Assembly: GCA_026706735.1 (NCBI GenBank)
Contig: JAPOYD010000025.1
Location: 16,131 to 53,517, forward strand
Origin: Nitrospinota bacterium
Lineage (GTDB): Bacteria; UBA8248
Direction of reading: 5' to 3'
DNA length: 37,387 nt
Shown here: piece after piece, positions 1-8,703 of the stretch
How positions within the stretch are numbered: the stretch's first letter is position 1
Layout: each line of letters opens with the position of its first letter
Notes under the pieces: generated by a model
What the model was told of the DNA's origin: nothing
Seen by the model: the letters and a program-made list of their open reading frames with translations, nothing else
Databases searched by the model: none
Translations under genes and position numbers: made by a program

Positions 1-2
1 GG

Positions 3-80
3 GATGTGGGGCCCCGGTTCATCATCCAGGCGCACGGGGTGTTGGCCCAAGGCCCGGCTTCGCTGCGGGGCACAGAATAG
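3..80 (+). CDS. possible 3' end of an unidentified upstream gene
   Basis: An open frame enters from the window edge and ends in TAG at 78-80, 43 bases before the guaA start. The 25 residues contain no motif I recognise, and they do not look like the usual C-terminus of GuaB, the common upstream neighbour of guaA. It may be a real gene tail or chance. The bases from 81 to 123 hold a G-rich run but no clear promoter. Confidence 0.2.
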   Translation, partial: DVGPRFIIQAHGVLAQGPASLRGTE

Positions 81-123
81 AGGGGGGGGAGAGGCGGTTC
101 GACCGCTGCATCCGGAATTGAAG

Positions 124-1806
124 ATGCGAGAGCAGATACTCATACTTGACTTCGGCTCGCAGTATACGCAGCTCATCGCCCGGCGCGTGCGGGAGTTGAG
201 CGTATATTGCGAGATTCAGCCATGCACCCGAAATTGGCGCGAGATTACGGGAGCGCACACGAAGGGCGTCATCCTCTCGGGCGGGCCGAGCAGCGTGTAC
301 GAGAACGGCTCTCCCTCGGTCGACCCCGCTCTGTTCGAGAGCGATTTCCCCATTCTGGGAATTTGCTACGGCATGCAACTCATGACCCATCTGCTCGGCG
401 GGAAAGTCGGCCCCTACCCCAAAAGGGAGTTCGGACGCGCACGGGTGGAGATTGATGATCCCGTCGGCATCTTTCTCGGTTCTCAGGGCGACGAGACCGT
501 CTGGATGAGTCATGGGGACACGATAGAGGAGCCGCCGCCCGGCTACAGGGCACTCGCGCGTTCGGAAGGATCCCCTGTGGCGGCGATGATGTCCGAAGAC
601 GGGCGGCGCTACGGCATACAGTTTCACCCGGAGGTGGCGCACACCCCGCGCGGCAAGGAGATTCTCCACAATTTCGTGCACAGGATTTGCGGGTGCGCGG
701 GCGATTGGACGATGCGCTCCTTCATCGAGGAGGCGGTCGAGCGCATCAGGGTGCAGGTGGGGCCGAGGCGCGTGGTGTGCGGTCTCTCGGGCGGCGTGGA
801 TTCCTCCGTCACAGCGATGCTCGTCAAAGAGGCGATAGGCGAGCGGCTCACCTGCATCTTCGTGGACAATGGCCTGCTCAGAAAAAACGAGGCCGAACAG
901 GTTGTGGAGACCTTTGGCGACAGGCTCAACCTCGTGCATGCGGACGCGAGCGGGGAATTCCTGAGCGCGCTTCGCGGCGTCACCCACCCCGAGGCCAAGA
1001 GAAAGCGGATCGGCGAGATATTCATCCGCGTATTCGAGCGCGAGGCGGGCAGGCTGGGCGACGTGAAGTTCCTGGCCCAGGGTACGCTCTACCCCGACGT
1101 CATCGAGAGCATCTCGTTCAAGGGGCCTTCGGCGACCATAAAGAGCCACCACAACGTGGGTGGACTGCCCAAATGGATGAGGCTTGCGCTCATCGAGCCC
1201 CTGCGCGAACTGTTCAAGGACGAGGTGCGTGAGGCGGGCGAGGAGTTGGGACTGCCCCGCGAGATGCTCTGGCGGCACCCGTTTCCCGGTCCCGGCCTCG
1301 CCGTGCGCGTTCTGGGCGAGGTGACGGAGAAGCGCGTGAAAACCTTACAGGAGGCGGACGCCATTTTCATCGAAACGCTCCGCAAGCACGATCACTACTA
1401 CAAGGTCTGGCAGGCGTTCGCCGTGCTGTTGCCCGTCAACACCGTGGGCGTGATGGGCGATGCGAGGACGTATGAGAACGCTCTCGCGCTCCGCGCCGTC
1501 ACCAGTCAGGACGGGATGACGGCGGACTGGGCCAGGTTGCCTGCGGATTTACTGGCCGAGGTCTCATCGCGCATCATCAACGAGGTGCGCGGCGTGAACC
1601 GCGTGGTGTACGACGTCTCCACTAAGCCGCCGGGCACGATTGAGTGGGAGAGAGTGGAAAGCAAGGAAAGTCAAGCAATAAATCCAATAGGTAAAGAAGA
1701 AATTACTTTTTCTTTTTCTTCACCAACTGGATTTTGTCGATATCCAGGATGGAGATTCTCTCGCCGGTCGCTTCTTCGTCGCCGGGCCGGTAAACCCCGA
1801 ATTTGA
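124..1806 (+). CDS. guaA: GMP synthase (glutamine-hydrolysing) with aberrant C-terminal extension
   Basis: Converts XMP to GMP using glutamine and ATP, the last step of guanine nucleotide synthesis. The start at 124 gives the family N-terminus [19 protein letters not shown]; the open frame upstream of it is not conserved. The class I glutamine amidotransferase domain (about 1-190) has nucleophile Cys81 and His168/Glu170. The ATP-pyrophosphatase loop SGGVDSS is at 222-228, followed by the XMP-binding C-terminal domain. Family members end at the motif PPGTIEWE, here ending at base 1650 (about 509 aa). This copy has no stop there and reads on for 51 Lys/Ser/Arg-rich residues to TGA at 1804-1806, overlapping the 3' end of the convergent lipoprotein gene by 104 bases. 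Base composition turns AT-rich at that exact point, so the native stop was probably lost by insertion or deletion of foreign DNA. The core enzyme looks intact. Confidence 0.97.
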   Translation: MREQILILDFGSQYTQLIARRVRELSVYCEIQPCTRNWREITGAHTKGVILSGGPSSVYENGSPSVDPALFESDFPILGICYGMQLMTHLLGGKVGPYPKREFGRARVEIDDPVGIFLGSQGDETVWMSHGDTIEEPPPGYRALARSEGSPVAAMMSEDGRRYGIQFHPEVAHTPRGKEILHNFVHRICGCAGDWTMRSFIEEAVERIRVQVGPRRVVCGLSGGVDSSVTAMLVKEAIGERLTCIFVDNGLLRKNEAEQVVETFGDRLNLVHADASGEFLSALRGVTHPEAKRKRIGEIFIRVFEREAGRLGDVKFLAQGTLYPDVIESISFKGPSATIKSHHNVGGLPKWMRLALIEPLRELFKDEVREAGEELGLPREMLWRHPFPGPGLAVRVLGEVTEKRVKTLQEADAIFIETLRKHDHYYKVWQAFAVLLPVNTVGVMGDARTYENALALRAVTSQDGMTADWARLPADLLAEVSSRIINEVRGVNRVVYDVSTKPPGTIEWERVESKESQAINPIGKEEITFSFSSPTGFCRYPGWRFSRRSLLRRRAGKPRI

Positions 1807-2452
1807 AATGCGGCTCACCGCATGGGTCAACACCAAAATCTCCCTCGTCTATGATCTTTTCATCATTGAAATAGAGGTTGTAATACGATTCCGTGAATAT
1901 AACTTCCAGCTTCACGTTTACCCATTTCCCGATTACTTCATTGATGTGAACCTTTCTTTTCAAGGGCTGCGCCCAATGCTTGGGCGTGAAATGTCCATAT
2001 GAAAATTTGAACATCATTGGCGGGCCGACTCTGCAACCTGCAACAGATTGGTGCATTTGAAAAAAGTCTTCTCTTGGGTAGGAAAATCCCTTTACGAACC
2101 GAACCTTGAAGGTCAACGTATAGTCTGTATTTTTCGCCAACGTACTCGCCTGTTTTATTTCCGCACGCTCCCAGTATGGCGCGCCGTGCCTCTGTATACC
2201 GTCGGTGCCGCATCCTCCTACTTGCTTGTTTTTCAGCGTGAAACGCAGGAACGTCTCTTTTCCTTCCGTTACCCATCGAACGGAAGAGGATTCCGGGAGG
2301 CCGCAGTTGTCGTAAAACTCGATGTTCCAGTCTTTGTCCTGATAGGTTGTCCTGCCGCCCGTGTCGAAATACCTTGCGGACGAAACCATGTCGGATGAAG
2401 TTTTACATCCCGCCAAAAAGACGATAATAATCAGGAGAAGGAATTTGCGCAT
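1703..2452 (-). CDS. predicted outer-membrane lipoprotein with polysaccharide-lyase-like (heparin lyase I-type) domain
   Basis: The 249-residue product starts [16 protein letters not shown]: a lipoprotein signal with lipobox LAGC, so Cys16 should be lipidated. The start at 2452 is preferred over the longer frame because it puts the signal peptide first and has a purine-rich AAGAAG upstream. The mature part is a beta-rich, aromatic-rich domain with the pattern [30 protein letters not shown] and [10 protein letters not shown]. This resembles the jelly-roll of the heparin-lyase-I/glucuronan-lyase-like family (Pfam Polysaccharide_lyase). Six Cys are present and the C-terminus is KKKKK. It may bind or cut an acidic glycan at the cell surface; catalytic residues cannot be assigned by eye. 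The gene is clearly more AT-rich than its neighbours and has no partner genes, which suggests transfer. The fold call is tentative. Confidence 0.6.
   Translation of the reverse strand: MRKFLLLIIIVFLAGCKTSSDMVSSARYFDTGGRTTYQDKDWNIEFYDNCGLPESSSVRWVTEGKETFLRFTLKNKQVGGCGTDGIQRHGAPYWERAEIKQASTLAKNTDYTLTFKVRFVKGFSYPREDFFQMHQSVAGCRVGPPMMFKFSYGHFTPKHWAQPLKRKVHINEVIGKWVNVKLEVIFTESYYNLYFNDEKIIDEGDFGVDPCGEPHFKFGVYRPGDEEATGERISILDIDKIQLVKKKKK
1737..1758 (+). repeat. direct repeat flanking the lipoprotein gene, copy 1
   Basis: TCGATATCCAGGATGGAGAT lies within the last codons of the minus-strand lipoprotein gene. It shares the exact 12-mer TATCCAGGATGG, plus flanking TCGA and a preceding pyrimidine run, with the copy at 2469-2491. 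The two copies bracket nearly the whole lipoprotein gene. Confidence 0.5.
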
Positions 2453-2468
2453 TTTTTCTTCTTTTTCA

Positions 2469-2491
2469 TCGAGTATCCAGGATGGGAATCC
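2469..2491 (+). repeat. direct repeat flanking the lipoprotein gene, copy 2
   Basis: TCGAGTATCCAGGATGGGAA, just upstream of the lipoprotein start (minus strand), in the same orientation as the copy at 1737 and also preceded by a TTTTTCTTC-type pyrimidine run. It could be a remnant of an insertion duplication or a local duplication. Confidence 0.5.
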
Positions 2492-2551
2492 AATCCTGAA
2501 TCTTACATGTTTTGAATGAAGATGCAAGAAAAACGATGGAGCAGTTACATG

Positions 2552-2557
2552 TATAAT
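2552..2557 (+). promoter_or_regulatory. possible -10 element (TATAAT) in the divergent intergenic region
   Basis: A perfect TATAAT lies in the AT-rich 200-base gap between the divergent lipoprotein gene and the His-rich gene (2453-2652). No good -35 is found 16-18 bases upstream, so it is only a candidate for the plus-strand gene at 2653. Nothing else recognisable is in the gap. Confidence 0.25.
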
Positions 2558-2652
2558 TCTTTTAGATTCAGCGAGTTATAACAAATCAGCCCGTTCTTTT
2601 CTTGGTATAGCCCGTCGCCGCGCATGAAGTTTTCCAGAGGAGTCGGAAAAAT

Positions 2653-3210
2653 ATGTATCGCAAGTTCAAGACCTCGCTCGCAGTGGTTCCGCTCTTTTTC
2701 CTGACTTCGCTTCTCGCAGGGGCGAGCGCCCATGCCCATGAGGCGAATTACCCTCACTTTCACGTTGCCCAGGGCGGCCACGGGGAGAAAGGGCATGGGC
2801 ATCGGATGCACAAATCCAGTGGGTCCGGGATGAAGAAAGGTCATGTGCGCGGGATGAAGCATTCCGTCAAAGTGATTCCCCCAGGCTACAAGAACCCGCC
2901 GAGCCTAAAGATACGCCTCGTAAAGGACGCCCACACCAAAGGGGCGCTCAATCTGTTCCTCGACCTCAAGAACTTCCGCTTCGCAACCGAAGAGGTGAAC
3001 AAGACTTCGAAGATCAACGAGGGCCACGCGCATCTGTACGTAAACGGCAAGAAGCTGACGCGGCTGTATGCGGCTTCCTTTTTCATGGATAAGCTGCCAA
3101 AGGGTAATCTGGAGATAAGGGTCACGCTGAACACGAATTTGCACGAAGACCTGAGTTATCAGGGAAGGCCCGTTCAGGACGTCGTGGTGCTCAAGGATTT
3201 CAACAACTAG
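2653..3210 (+). CDS. secreted His/Met-rich protein, probably metal-binding
   Basis: A 185-residue product with a Sec signal peptide (MYRKFKTSLAVVPLFFLTSL, cleavage near ASA-HA about residue 26). The mature N-terminus (about 27-70) is a low-complexity stretch with about ten His and several Met in HAHE, HFH, HGH and GMKH contexts, typical of Cu/Zn/Ni binding tails. Residues about 80-185 form a beta-rich domain with GHAHLYVNGKKLTRLYAA and LEIRVTLNTNLHEDLSYQG. Similar 'GHxHxYVxGKKxxRLY' domains occur in periplasmic proteins of unknown function. The start has AGAGGAGTCGG upstream. The DUF2306 gene begins 18 bases after its stop, so the two are probably one transcript. A role in periplasmic metal storage or delivery is inference; I do not recognise a named family. 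Confidence 0.7.
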   Translation: MYRKFKTSLAVVPLFFLTSLLAGASAHAHEANYPHFHVAQGGHGEKGHGHRMHKSSGSGMKKGHVRGMKHSVKVIPPGYKNPPSLKIRLVKDAHTKGALNLFLDLKNFRFATEEVNKTSKINEGHAHLYVNGKKLTRLYAASFFMDKLPKGNLEIRVTLNTNLHEDLSYQGRPVQDVVVLKDFNN

Positions 3211-3228
3211 GCACATGGAGACGAGACC

Positions 3229-3594
3229 TTGCTGATATGGACGCATTTCATTCTGGCGGTGCTGGCGATCGGCCTGGGCCTCGTCAATCTGGCGTCTGCG
3301 AAGGGAACGCCCAGGCACCGGGTCATCGGCTGGTGCTGGATAATCGTGATGACCTACGTCACAGTTTCATCGTTTTGGATACGCGAGCTCAACGACGGCG
3401 ATTTCAGCTGGATTCACCTGCTGACGATCTGGACGATGTTCTGCATGGTGGTCGCGATAGTCTCGATACGGCGGGGAAACGTGCGGAGGCACGCGGCTTT
3501 CATGACGGGCACGATGATAGGCGCCTTCATCGCGGGCGGGTTCGCCATGTTGCCCGGCAGGTTCATCAGCCAGCTATTCGGGTATGGCGGGTGA
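3229..3594 (+). CDS. DUF2306-type four-helix membrane protein
   Basis: A 121-residue integral membrane protein with four predicted helices (about 2-22, 33-50, 61-80, 94-112). It has the family pattern of a short post-helix-1 loop with a basic HRVIGW segment and a later RRHAAFMTG segment, as in DUF2306 proteins of unknown function. It begins with TTG at 3229, with GGAG eight bases upstream; no in-frame ATG fits. It follows the His/Met-rich gene closely and is probably co-transcribed, which hints at a membrane partner, but nothing more specific can be read. The gap to dnaE (3595-3763) holds no gene and no clear terminator. Confidence 0.7.
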   Translation: MLIWTHFILAVLAIGLGLVNLASAKGTPRHRVIGWCWIIVMTYVTVSSFWIRELNDGDFSWIHLLTIWTMFCMVVAIVSIRRGNVRRHAAFMTGTMIGAFIAGGFAMLPGRFISQLFGYGG

Positions 3595-3763
3595 GCCGCC
3601 GCGAGCGCGAATGCGCCCAGCTAAGAAAGTAAAAAGATGACGGCGGCAGGCCCAAGGATGTAAACTGAAAGAACTGCGCTGACTCCAAGGCCGCACCGGC
3701 TACACCGAACGTCTTACGCAGCAATGGCACGCCCGTATTAAAAACCGCCCCCGGGGAATCGAC

Positions 3764-6700
3764 ATGCCGTCTCCATTCGTTCATCTGCATCTACACTCCC
3801 AGTACAGTCTCCTGGACGGCACCACGCGAATCGGCGATCTGGTGCAGCGCGCCGCCGAACTCGGCCAGCCCGCCGTGGCCCTCACCGACCACGGGAACAT
3901 GTTCGGCGCTGTGAAGTTCTACGAGGCGGCGAAAAAGGCGGGCGTGAAGCCGATCATCGGCTGCGAGGTGTACGTGGCCCCCGGCAGCCGGTTCGACAAG
4001 GGGTCCACGAACGGCGGCGGGCGCGCCTACCACATGCTGCTGCTCGCGCAGAACCAGACGGGCTACAACAATCTGTGCGAACTGGTCACGCGGGGCTTCA
4101 CCGAAGGCATGTATTATTTTCCCAGGATTGACCGTGAACTCCTCGCCCAGCATGCCGAGGGCCTCATCTGCACGTCCGCCTGCCTGCGCGGGGAGGTGAA
4201 CGACCACCTCCTGCATGGCCGCGAGGAGGCGGCGCGCGAGGCGGCCGGGTTTTATAAGGATCTCTTCCCGGGCCGCTACTACCTCGAACTCCAGGACCAC
4301 GGCATGGAGGAGGACAAGCAGGTCATCCCGAGAATCATCGCCCTCTCCAGGGAGATGGACCTGCCCCTCGTCGCCACCAACGACGTGCATTATCTGGACA
4401 AGGGAGACCACAGCGCCCAGGAGGTGCTCATCTGCATCCAGACGGGCAAGACCTTGAACGATCCCAACCGCATGACGATCAAGAGCGAGGAGTACTACCT
4501 CAAAAACGCAGAGGAGATGGAGGCGCTCTTCGGCGAAGTGCCCGAAGCCCTCGCCAACACGCTCGCCATCGCCGAGCAATGCGATTTCGAGTTCACCTTC
4601 GGCGCGGCCCACTACCCGGATTTCGAGACCCCCGACGGGGCCGACAAGAAGGAATACCTGAGGCGCACCGCGGAGGAGGGGCTCGCGGGCAGACTCGCGC
4701 AGTTCGGAATCGAGGGCGCCGAGGCGGAGCGCTACCGCGAGCGCCTCAAGATGGAACTCGAAGTCGTCAACAGCCAGAATTACGAGGGTTATTTCCTCAT
4801 CGTCTCCGACTTCATCCGCTACGCCAAGGAGCAGGGCATCCCCGTGGGTCCGGGCCGGGGCTCGGCGGCCGGCAGCCTGGCCGCCTACGCGCTTGGCATC
4901 ACGGGCATCGACCCGCTCAGGTATTCCCTTCTCTTCGAGCGGTTCCTGAACCCGGAGCGCATCAGCCCGCCCGACGTGGACATCGACTTCTGCATGGATC
5001 GCCGCGACGAGGTCATCCGCTACGTGCAGGAGAAATACGGGCGCGATAACGTGTGCCAGATCATCACCTTCGGGAGCATGCTGGCGAAGGGCGTCCTGCG
5101 CGACGTGGGCCGCGTCATGGACATGCCCTACGGCGAGGTGGACCGCATCGCCAAGCTGGTGCCCAATGAACTCAAGATCACCCTGGATGACGCGATGAAA
5201 AAAGAGCCGCGCCTGCGCGACACCGTGGCGCGCGACCCGAAGGTGGGCGATTTGATGGGAACGGCCAGGAAGCTCGAAGGCAACATCCGCCACGCGGGAA
5301 CGCACGCGGCGGGTGTGGTCATCGCGCCGTCGAAGCTCACCGACTTCGTGCCGCTTTACAAGGCCTCTGGCGGCGAGATGATGACCCAGTTCGACATGAA
5401 GGACATCGAGGAGCTGGGTCTCCTCAAGATGGATTTCCTGGGTCTCAAGACGCTCACGGTGCTCGAGCGCGCCGTGAACCTCGTGCGCGGCGGAGGAGGG
5501 GAACTCGACCTCGAGACGCTGACCCTTGATGATGCGGCGACTTACCGCCTGCTGGCCGAAGGGAAAACGACCGGCATATTCCAGCTCGAAAGCCGGGGCA
5601 TCCGCGAGTATCTCAGAAAGCTCATCCCCACGACGTTCGAGGATCTGATCGCCATGGTGGCGCTCTACCGGCCCGGCCCGCTGGAGAGCGGCATGGTGGA
5701 TGCGTTCATCGCGAGAAAACACGGGCGCGAGAAGATCGATTATTTCTTCGACGAGCTTCAGACCATCCTCGAGGGCACCTACGGCGTCATGGTCTATCAG
5801 GAACAGGTCATGCAGATCTCGAACGCGCTCTCGGGGTTCTCCCTGGGCCGCGCGGACGTGCTGCGCAAGGCGATGGGAAAGAAAAGCCAGAAACTCATGG
5901 CCGAGCAGCAGGCCGACTTCGTGGATGGGGCCGCCGCGCGCGGCCACGACAGGAAAAAGGTCCAGTCCCTGTGGGACCAGATCGATAAGTTCGCGGGCTA
6001 TGGCTTCAACAAGAGCCACAGCGCGGCTTACGCCCTCATCGCCTACCGCACGGCGTACATGAAAACGCACCATCCGCACGAGTTCATGTCGGCGCTTCTC
6101 ACGTGCGACAGGGAGAACGCCGACAAGGTCATCAACGACATCGCCGAGTGCCGGAGCATGAAGATTCCCGTGCTCCCGCCGGACGTGAACGCCAGCCAGA
6201 AAGATTTCACGGTCGAGCGGGAGGCCATCCGCTTCGGCCTGGCCGCCGTGAAGAACGTGGGCGAAGGGCTGGTGGACGCCGTTTTGGCGAGCCGGAACGA
6301 GGAGGGGCCGTTCAGGGACCTGGGCGATTTCTGCAGGCGCGTGGAGCATCGGCATCTGAACCGGCGGGCGCTCGAGAGCCTCATCAAGGCGGCCGCCTTC
6401 GATTCTCTGGATGTGGGACGCGCGCAGGCTACGGCGTCGCTCGATATCGTGCTTGAAGCCGCGATTCGTGAGCAAAAAAGCGTCGCCGTGGGGCAAGGCT
6501 CCCTGTTCGGGGGGGAGGATGCCGCCAGGAGCGCGCTTCACCTGCCCGAGGTGGCCGAGTGGGAGGACGGCGAACGATTGGCCAGCGAGCGCGAGGTGCT
6601 GGGCTTTTACGTTTCTGGACATCCGCTCGATGATCACAAGGAGGTCGTCGAGCGATTCGCCAATATCGACACTGTTCGCCTCACCGAGGTGACGAGCGCG

Positions 6701-7195
6701 CGCAAGCTCAAGATGGCCGGGCTCATCCGCTCCTCGCGGCTGCGCACCACGCGCGCAGGCCGGCGCATGGCGAATTTCGTGCTCGAGGATCAGGTCGGCA
6801 CGGCGGAAATGACGTTGTTTCCCGACGTATTCGAGAGTTGCCATGAACTCCTCGAGAGCGAAGAACCGGTACTCGTCGAAGGCGTCGCCGAGGTCTCGGA
6901 CGACGGGGTTCAGGTGGTGGTGCGCGCCATCGAACCTTTGGCCGAGGTGGAGGTGAACCGCGCGAGCAGGGTTCTGGTCGATCTCGAGCCCGGGTGCCGC
7001 TCGCCGAATCGCCTGCAATCCATCCGCGATGTGCTGGCCAGGCATCCGGGCAACTGCGCCGTTCACTTCACGCTCAGGTTTCCCGGCAGGGAGGTGCGCA
7101 TCGAGGCGGGCGAGGAATTCGTGGTGGCGCCGACGGCGGAACTGAGCGAAGAACTCGGGGATCTGGTGGGCGCGGGAGCCGTTCGCTTTGAATAA
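3764..7195 (+). CDS. dnaE: DNA polymerase III alpha subunit (DnaE1 type)
   Basis: Replicative DNA polymerase catalytic subunit, 1143 residues, usual length. Order: PHP domain (about 1-290), palm/thumb/fingers with GPGRGSAAGS and the catalytic PDVDID (Asp404, Asp406), a helix-hairpin-helix region, the internal beta-clamp-binding motif QGSLFG near residue 910, and an OB fold (about 985-1070). All nine PHP metal ligands known from proofreading-active bacterial DnaE1 proteins seem present: His9, His11, Asp18, His43, Glu68, His90, Cys140, Asp207 and His209. The enzyme may therefore carry its own 3'-5' exonuclease. GGGGA lies six bases before the ATG. The stop overlaps the lipB start. A 1137-codon antisense open frame across the gene is an artefact of GC-rich codon use. 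Confidence 0.98.
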   Translation: MPSPFVHLHLHSQYSLLDGTTRIGDLVQRAAELGQPAVALTDHGNMFGAVKFYEAAKKAGVKPIIGCEVYVAPGSRFDKGSTNGGGRAYHMLLLAQNQTGYNNLCELVTRGFTEGMYYFPRIDRELLAQHAEGLICTSACLRGEVNDHLLHGREEAAREAAGFYKDLFPGRYYLELQDHGMEEDKQVIPRIIALSREMDLPLVATNDVHYLDKGDHSAQEVLICIQTGKTLNDPNRMTIKSEEYYLKNAEEMEALFGEVPEALANTLAIAEQCDFEFTFGAAHYPDFETPDGADKKEYLRRTAEEGLAGRLAQFGIEGAEAERYRERLKMELEVVNSQNYEGYFLIVSDFIRYAKEQGIPVGPGRGSAAGSLAAYALGITGIDPLRYSLLFERFLNPERISPPDVDIDFCMDRRDEVIRYVQEKYGRDNVCQIITFGSMLAKGVLRDVGRVMDMPYGEVDRIAKLVPNELKITLDDAMKKEPRLRDTVARDPKVGDLMGTARKLEGNIRHAGTHAAGVVIAPSKLTDFVPLYKASGGEMMTQFDMKDIEELGLLKMDFLGLKTLTVLERAVNLVRGGGGELDLETLTLDDAATYRLLAEGKTTGIFQLESRGIREYLRKLIPTTFEDLIAMVALYRPGPLESGMVDAFIARKHGREKIDYFFDELQTILEGTYGVMVYQEQVMQISNALSGFSLGRADVLRKAMGKKSQKLMAEQQADFVDGAAARGHDRKKVQSLWDQIDKFAGYGFNKSHSAAYALIAYRTAYMKTHHPHEFMSALLTCDRENADKVINDIAECRSMKIPVLPPDVNASQKDFTVEREAIRFGLAAVKNVGEGLVDAVLASRNEEGPFRDLGDFCRRVEHRHLNRRALESLIKAAAFDSLDVGRAQATASLDIVLEAAIREQKSVAVGQGSLFGGEDAARSALHLPEVAEWEDGERLASEREVLGFYVSGHPLDDHKEVVERFANIDTVRLTEVTSARKLKMAGLIRSSRLRTTRAGRRMANFVLEDQVGTAEMTLFPDVFESCHELLESEEPVLVEGVAEVSDDGVQVVVRAIEPLAEVEVNRASRVLVDLEPGCRSPNRLQSIRDVLARHPGNCAVHFTLRFPGREVRIEAGEEFVVAPTAELSEELGDLVGAGAVRFE

Positions 7196-7889
7196 ACCAT
7201 CCATCAGGGCCGCCTATCTGGGGCGGGTGGCGTTTGGCGAAGCCTGGGACTTGCAAAAACGCCTGTGGACCGAGCGCGCCGGGGGCCGGCTGAAGCAGGA
7301 TGTTCTTCTCTTTCTGGAACACGACCCGGTGATGACGCTGGGCAAGGGGGGCAGCGAGGCGAACGTGCTTCTGAGGCGTTCTCCCGTCGATGGCGAGGAT
7401 GTTCCACTCATCCGGATCAACCGGGGCGGCGAAGTGACCTTTCACGGCCCGGGCCAGTTGATGCTTTACGCCATTTGCGATCTTCGCGAATGGGAGCGCG
7501 ACGTGCACCTCCACTGCAGGCGGCTGGAGGAGGTTTTTCGGCGTTATCTCGATAAAAGAGGGTTTCGCGCCGAAAGAAAACCCGGAAATCCGGGCCTTTG
7601 GGTGGATGATGAAAAAATTCTCGCCCTGGGCGTGGGCGCGAGACGCTGGGTGACGATGCACGGGGTTTCGTTCAACGCATCGCCGGACCTGAGATATTTC
7701 GGGATGATGCACCCCTGCGGCGAGGTGGGCGGGCGCACGACTTCCCTCGAAAAATTACTGGGGGATTCACCGCCGCTGCCGGAACTCGCGCAGGATTTAA
7801 CCCCCATTTGCGCGGACGTGTTCGATGCGCATATCACGATGGAAACCGACCCGGCGCGGGTCGTGGGAGAACTTCGAAGTGTTTCATGA
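7188..7889 (+). CDS. lipB: octanoyl-[acyl-carrier-protein]:protein N-octanoyltransferase
   Basis: Transfers octanoate from acyl carrier protein to lipoyl domains, the first step of lipoate synthesis. 233 residues. The family motifs RGGEVTFHGPGQL (79-91), HGVSFN and MHPCGEVGGRTTSL are present; Lys143 (DEKILALG) and Cys177 are the expected catalytic pair. Translation begins at TTG 7188, inside the last codons of dnaE (8-base overlap), so it is probably coupled. No lipA is in the window. The 3' end overlaps the exbB start by 11 bases. Confidence 0.95.
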   Translation: MNKPSIRAAYLGRVAFGEAWDLQKRLWTERAGGRLKQDVLLFLEHDPVMTLGKGGSEANVLLRRSPVDGEDVPLIRINRGGEVTFHGPGQLMLYAICDLREWERDVHLHCRRLEEVFRRYLDKRGFRAERKPGNPGLWVDDEKILALGVGARRWVTMHGVSFNASPDLRYFGMMHPCGEVGGRTTSLEKLLGDSPPLPELAQDLTPICADVFDAHITMETDPARVVGELRSVS

Positions 7890-8703
7890 ACCGGGAGATT
7901 CAAGAGGTGGAAAATGGTTCCTCGCCGCGAGTCTGGCGGGCGTTTTCGTGTTGCTCGCCTCAGCGCAGGCGTCCGCAGCCTTGAGTTTTGCCGAATGGGG
8001 CTTTACGACCAAGGCGTGGGATCTTCTGAAGAAGGGGGGCTATACGATGATCCCCCTGGGCCTGTGCTCGATCGTCGCGCTCATGGTGACGCTCGAACGC
8101 CTCATCTCTTTGAGGCGAAAGAAAGTCCTGCCCGATGCTCTGGTGAGCGCTTCGCAAAGATATTGGCGGAGTGGTGATTTCGAGGGGGCCGCCAGTGTCT
8201 GTGGGCGGTTCGACTCTCCGCTCGCGCGCGTTCTGCAGGCGGGCCTGGCGAGGCGGCGCCTGGGGATTGGCGAGATGGAGCGCGCCATGGTCGGCGCGGG
8301 CCAGCATGAATCGACCGTTTTGTCGCGCAACCTGCGCGGTTTGGGCGTCATCGCGAACCTCGCACCCATGCTGGGCCTGTTCGGCACCGTTGTCGGCATG
8401 ATTCGTGCGTTCGACGTCATCAGCCGCGCCGGAACGGGGAACCCGAATCTCGTGGCGGAGGGGATATCCGAAGCGCTTTTGACGACGGCGGCGGGCCTTT
8501 TGATAGGCATTCCCGCCCTTGCGGCGTATCACTTTTTCCGTTCTCGAAGCGGCCGTCTCCTGTTCGAGATGGAATCGATCGCTCTGGCGCTTTTGCAGAA
8601 TCTGGCGGCGCAATCCGGTGAACCCGGCGAGAACACGGGTGATGCGCTCCACGACGACGCGCAGGGCTTCGAGAGCTTGAGTCCGCAGGGCGAGGATATG
8701 TGA
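7879..8703 (+). CDS. exbB: ExbB/TolQ/MotA-family proton channel protein
   Basis: Inner-membrane stator subunit that, with ExbD/TolR, turns proton flow into work on TonB- or Tol-type periplasmic proteins. The chosen start is GTG 7879, with GGGAG nine bases upstream (274 residues). A hydrophobic segment ending ASAQASA may be a cleaved signal, as in longer ExbB proteins. Next come a helix with the motif TMIPLGLCSIVALMVTLERL, a cytoplasmic loop, and the two family helices LGVIANLAPMLGLFGTVVGM and EALLTTAAGLLIGIPALAAY. The stop codon shares its A with the exbD ATG. No tonB, tolA, tolB or pal is in the window, so Ton versus Tol cannot be decided. Confidence 0.92.
   Translation: MFHEPGDSRGGKWFLAASLAGVFVLLASAQASAALSFAEWGFTTKAWDLLKKGGYTMIPLGLCSIVALMVTLERLISLRRKKVLPDALVSASQRYWRSGDFEGAASVCGRFDSPLARVLQAGLARRRLGIGEMERAMVGAGQHESTVLSRNLRGLGVIANLAPMLGLFGTVVGMIRAFDVISRAGTGNPNLVAEGISEALLTTAAGLLIGIPALAAYHFFRSRSGRLLFEMESIALALLQNLAAQSGEPGENTGDALHDDAQGFESLSPQGEDM

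Noticed and set aside
91..107. GCGGTTCGACCGC upstream of guaA, resembling a tRNA T-arm
   Set aside because: The stem is only four pairs, and no acceptor, D-arm or anticodon arm can be folded around it.
3791..7204. A 1137-codon open frame antisense to dnaE, and a 418-codon one antisense to guaA
   Set aside because: Long antisense frames are expected opposite GC-rich genes with strong third-position bias. The translations are His/Arg/Val-rich without motifs, and the sense strands are unmistakable enzymes.
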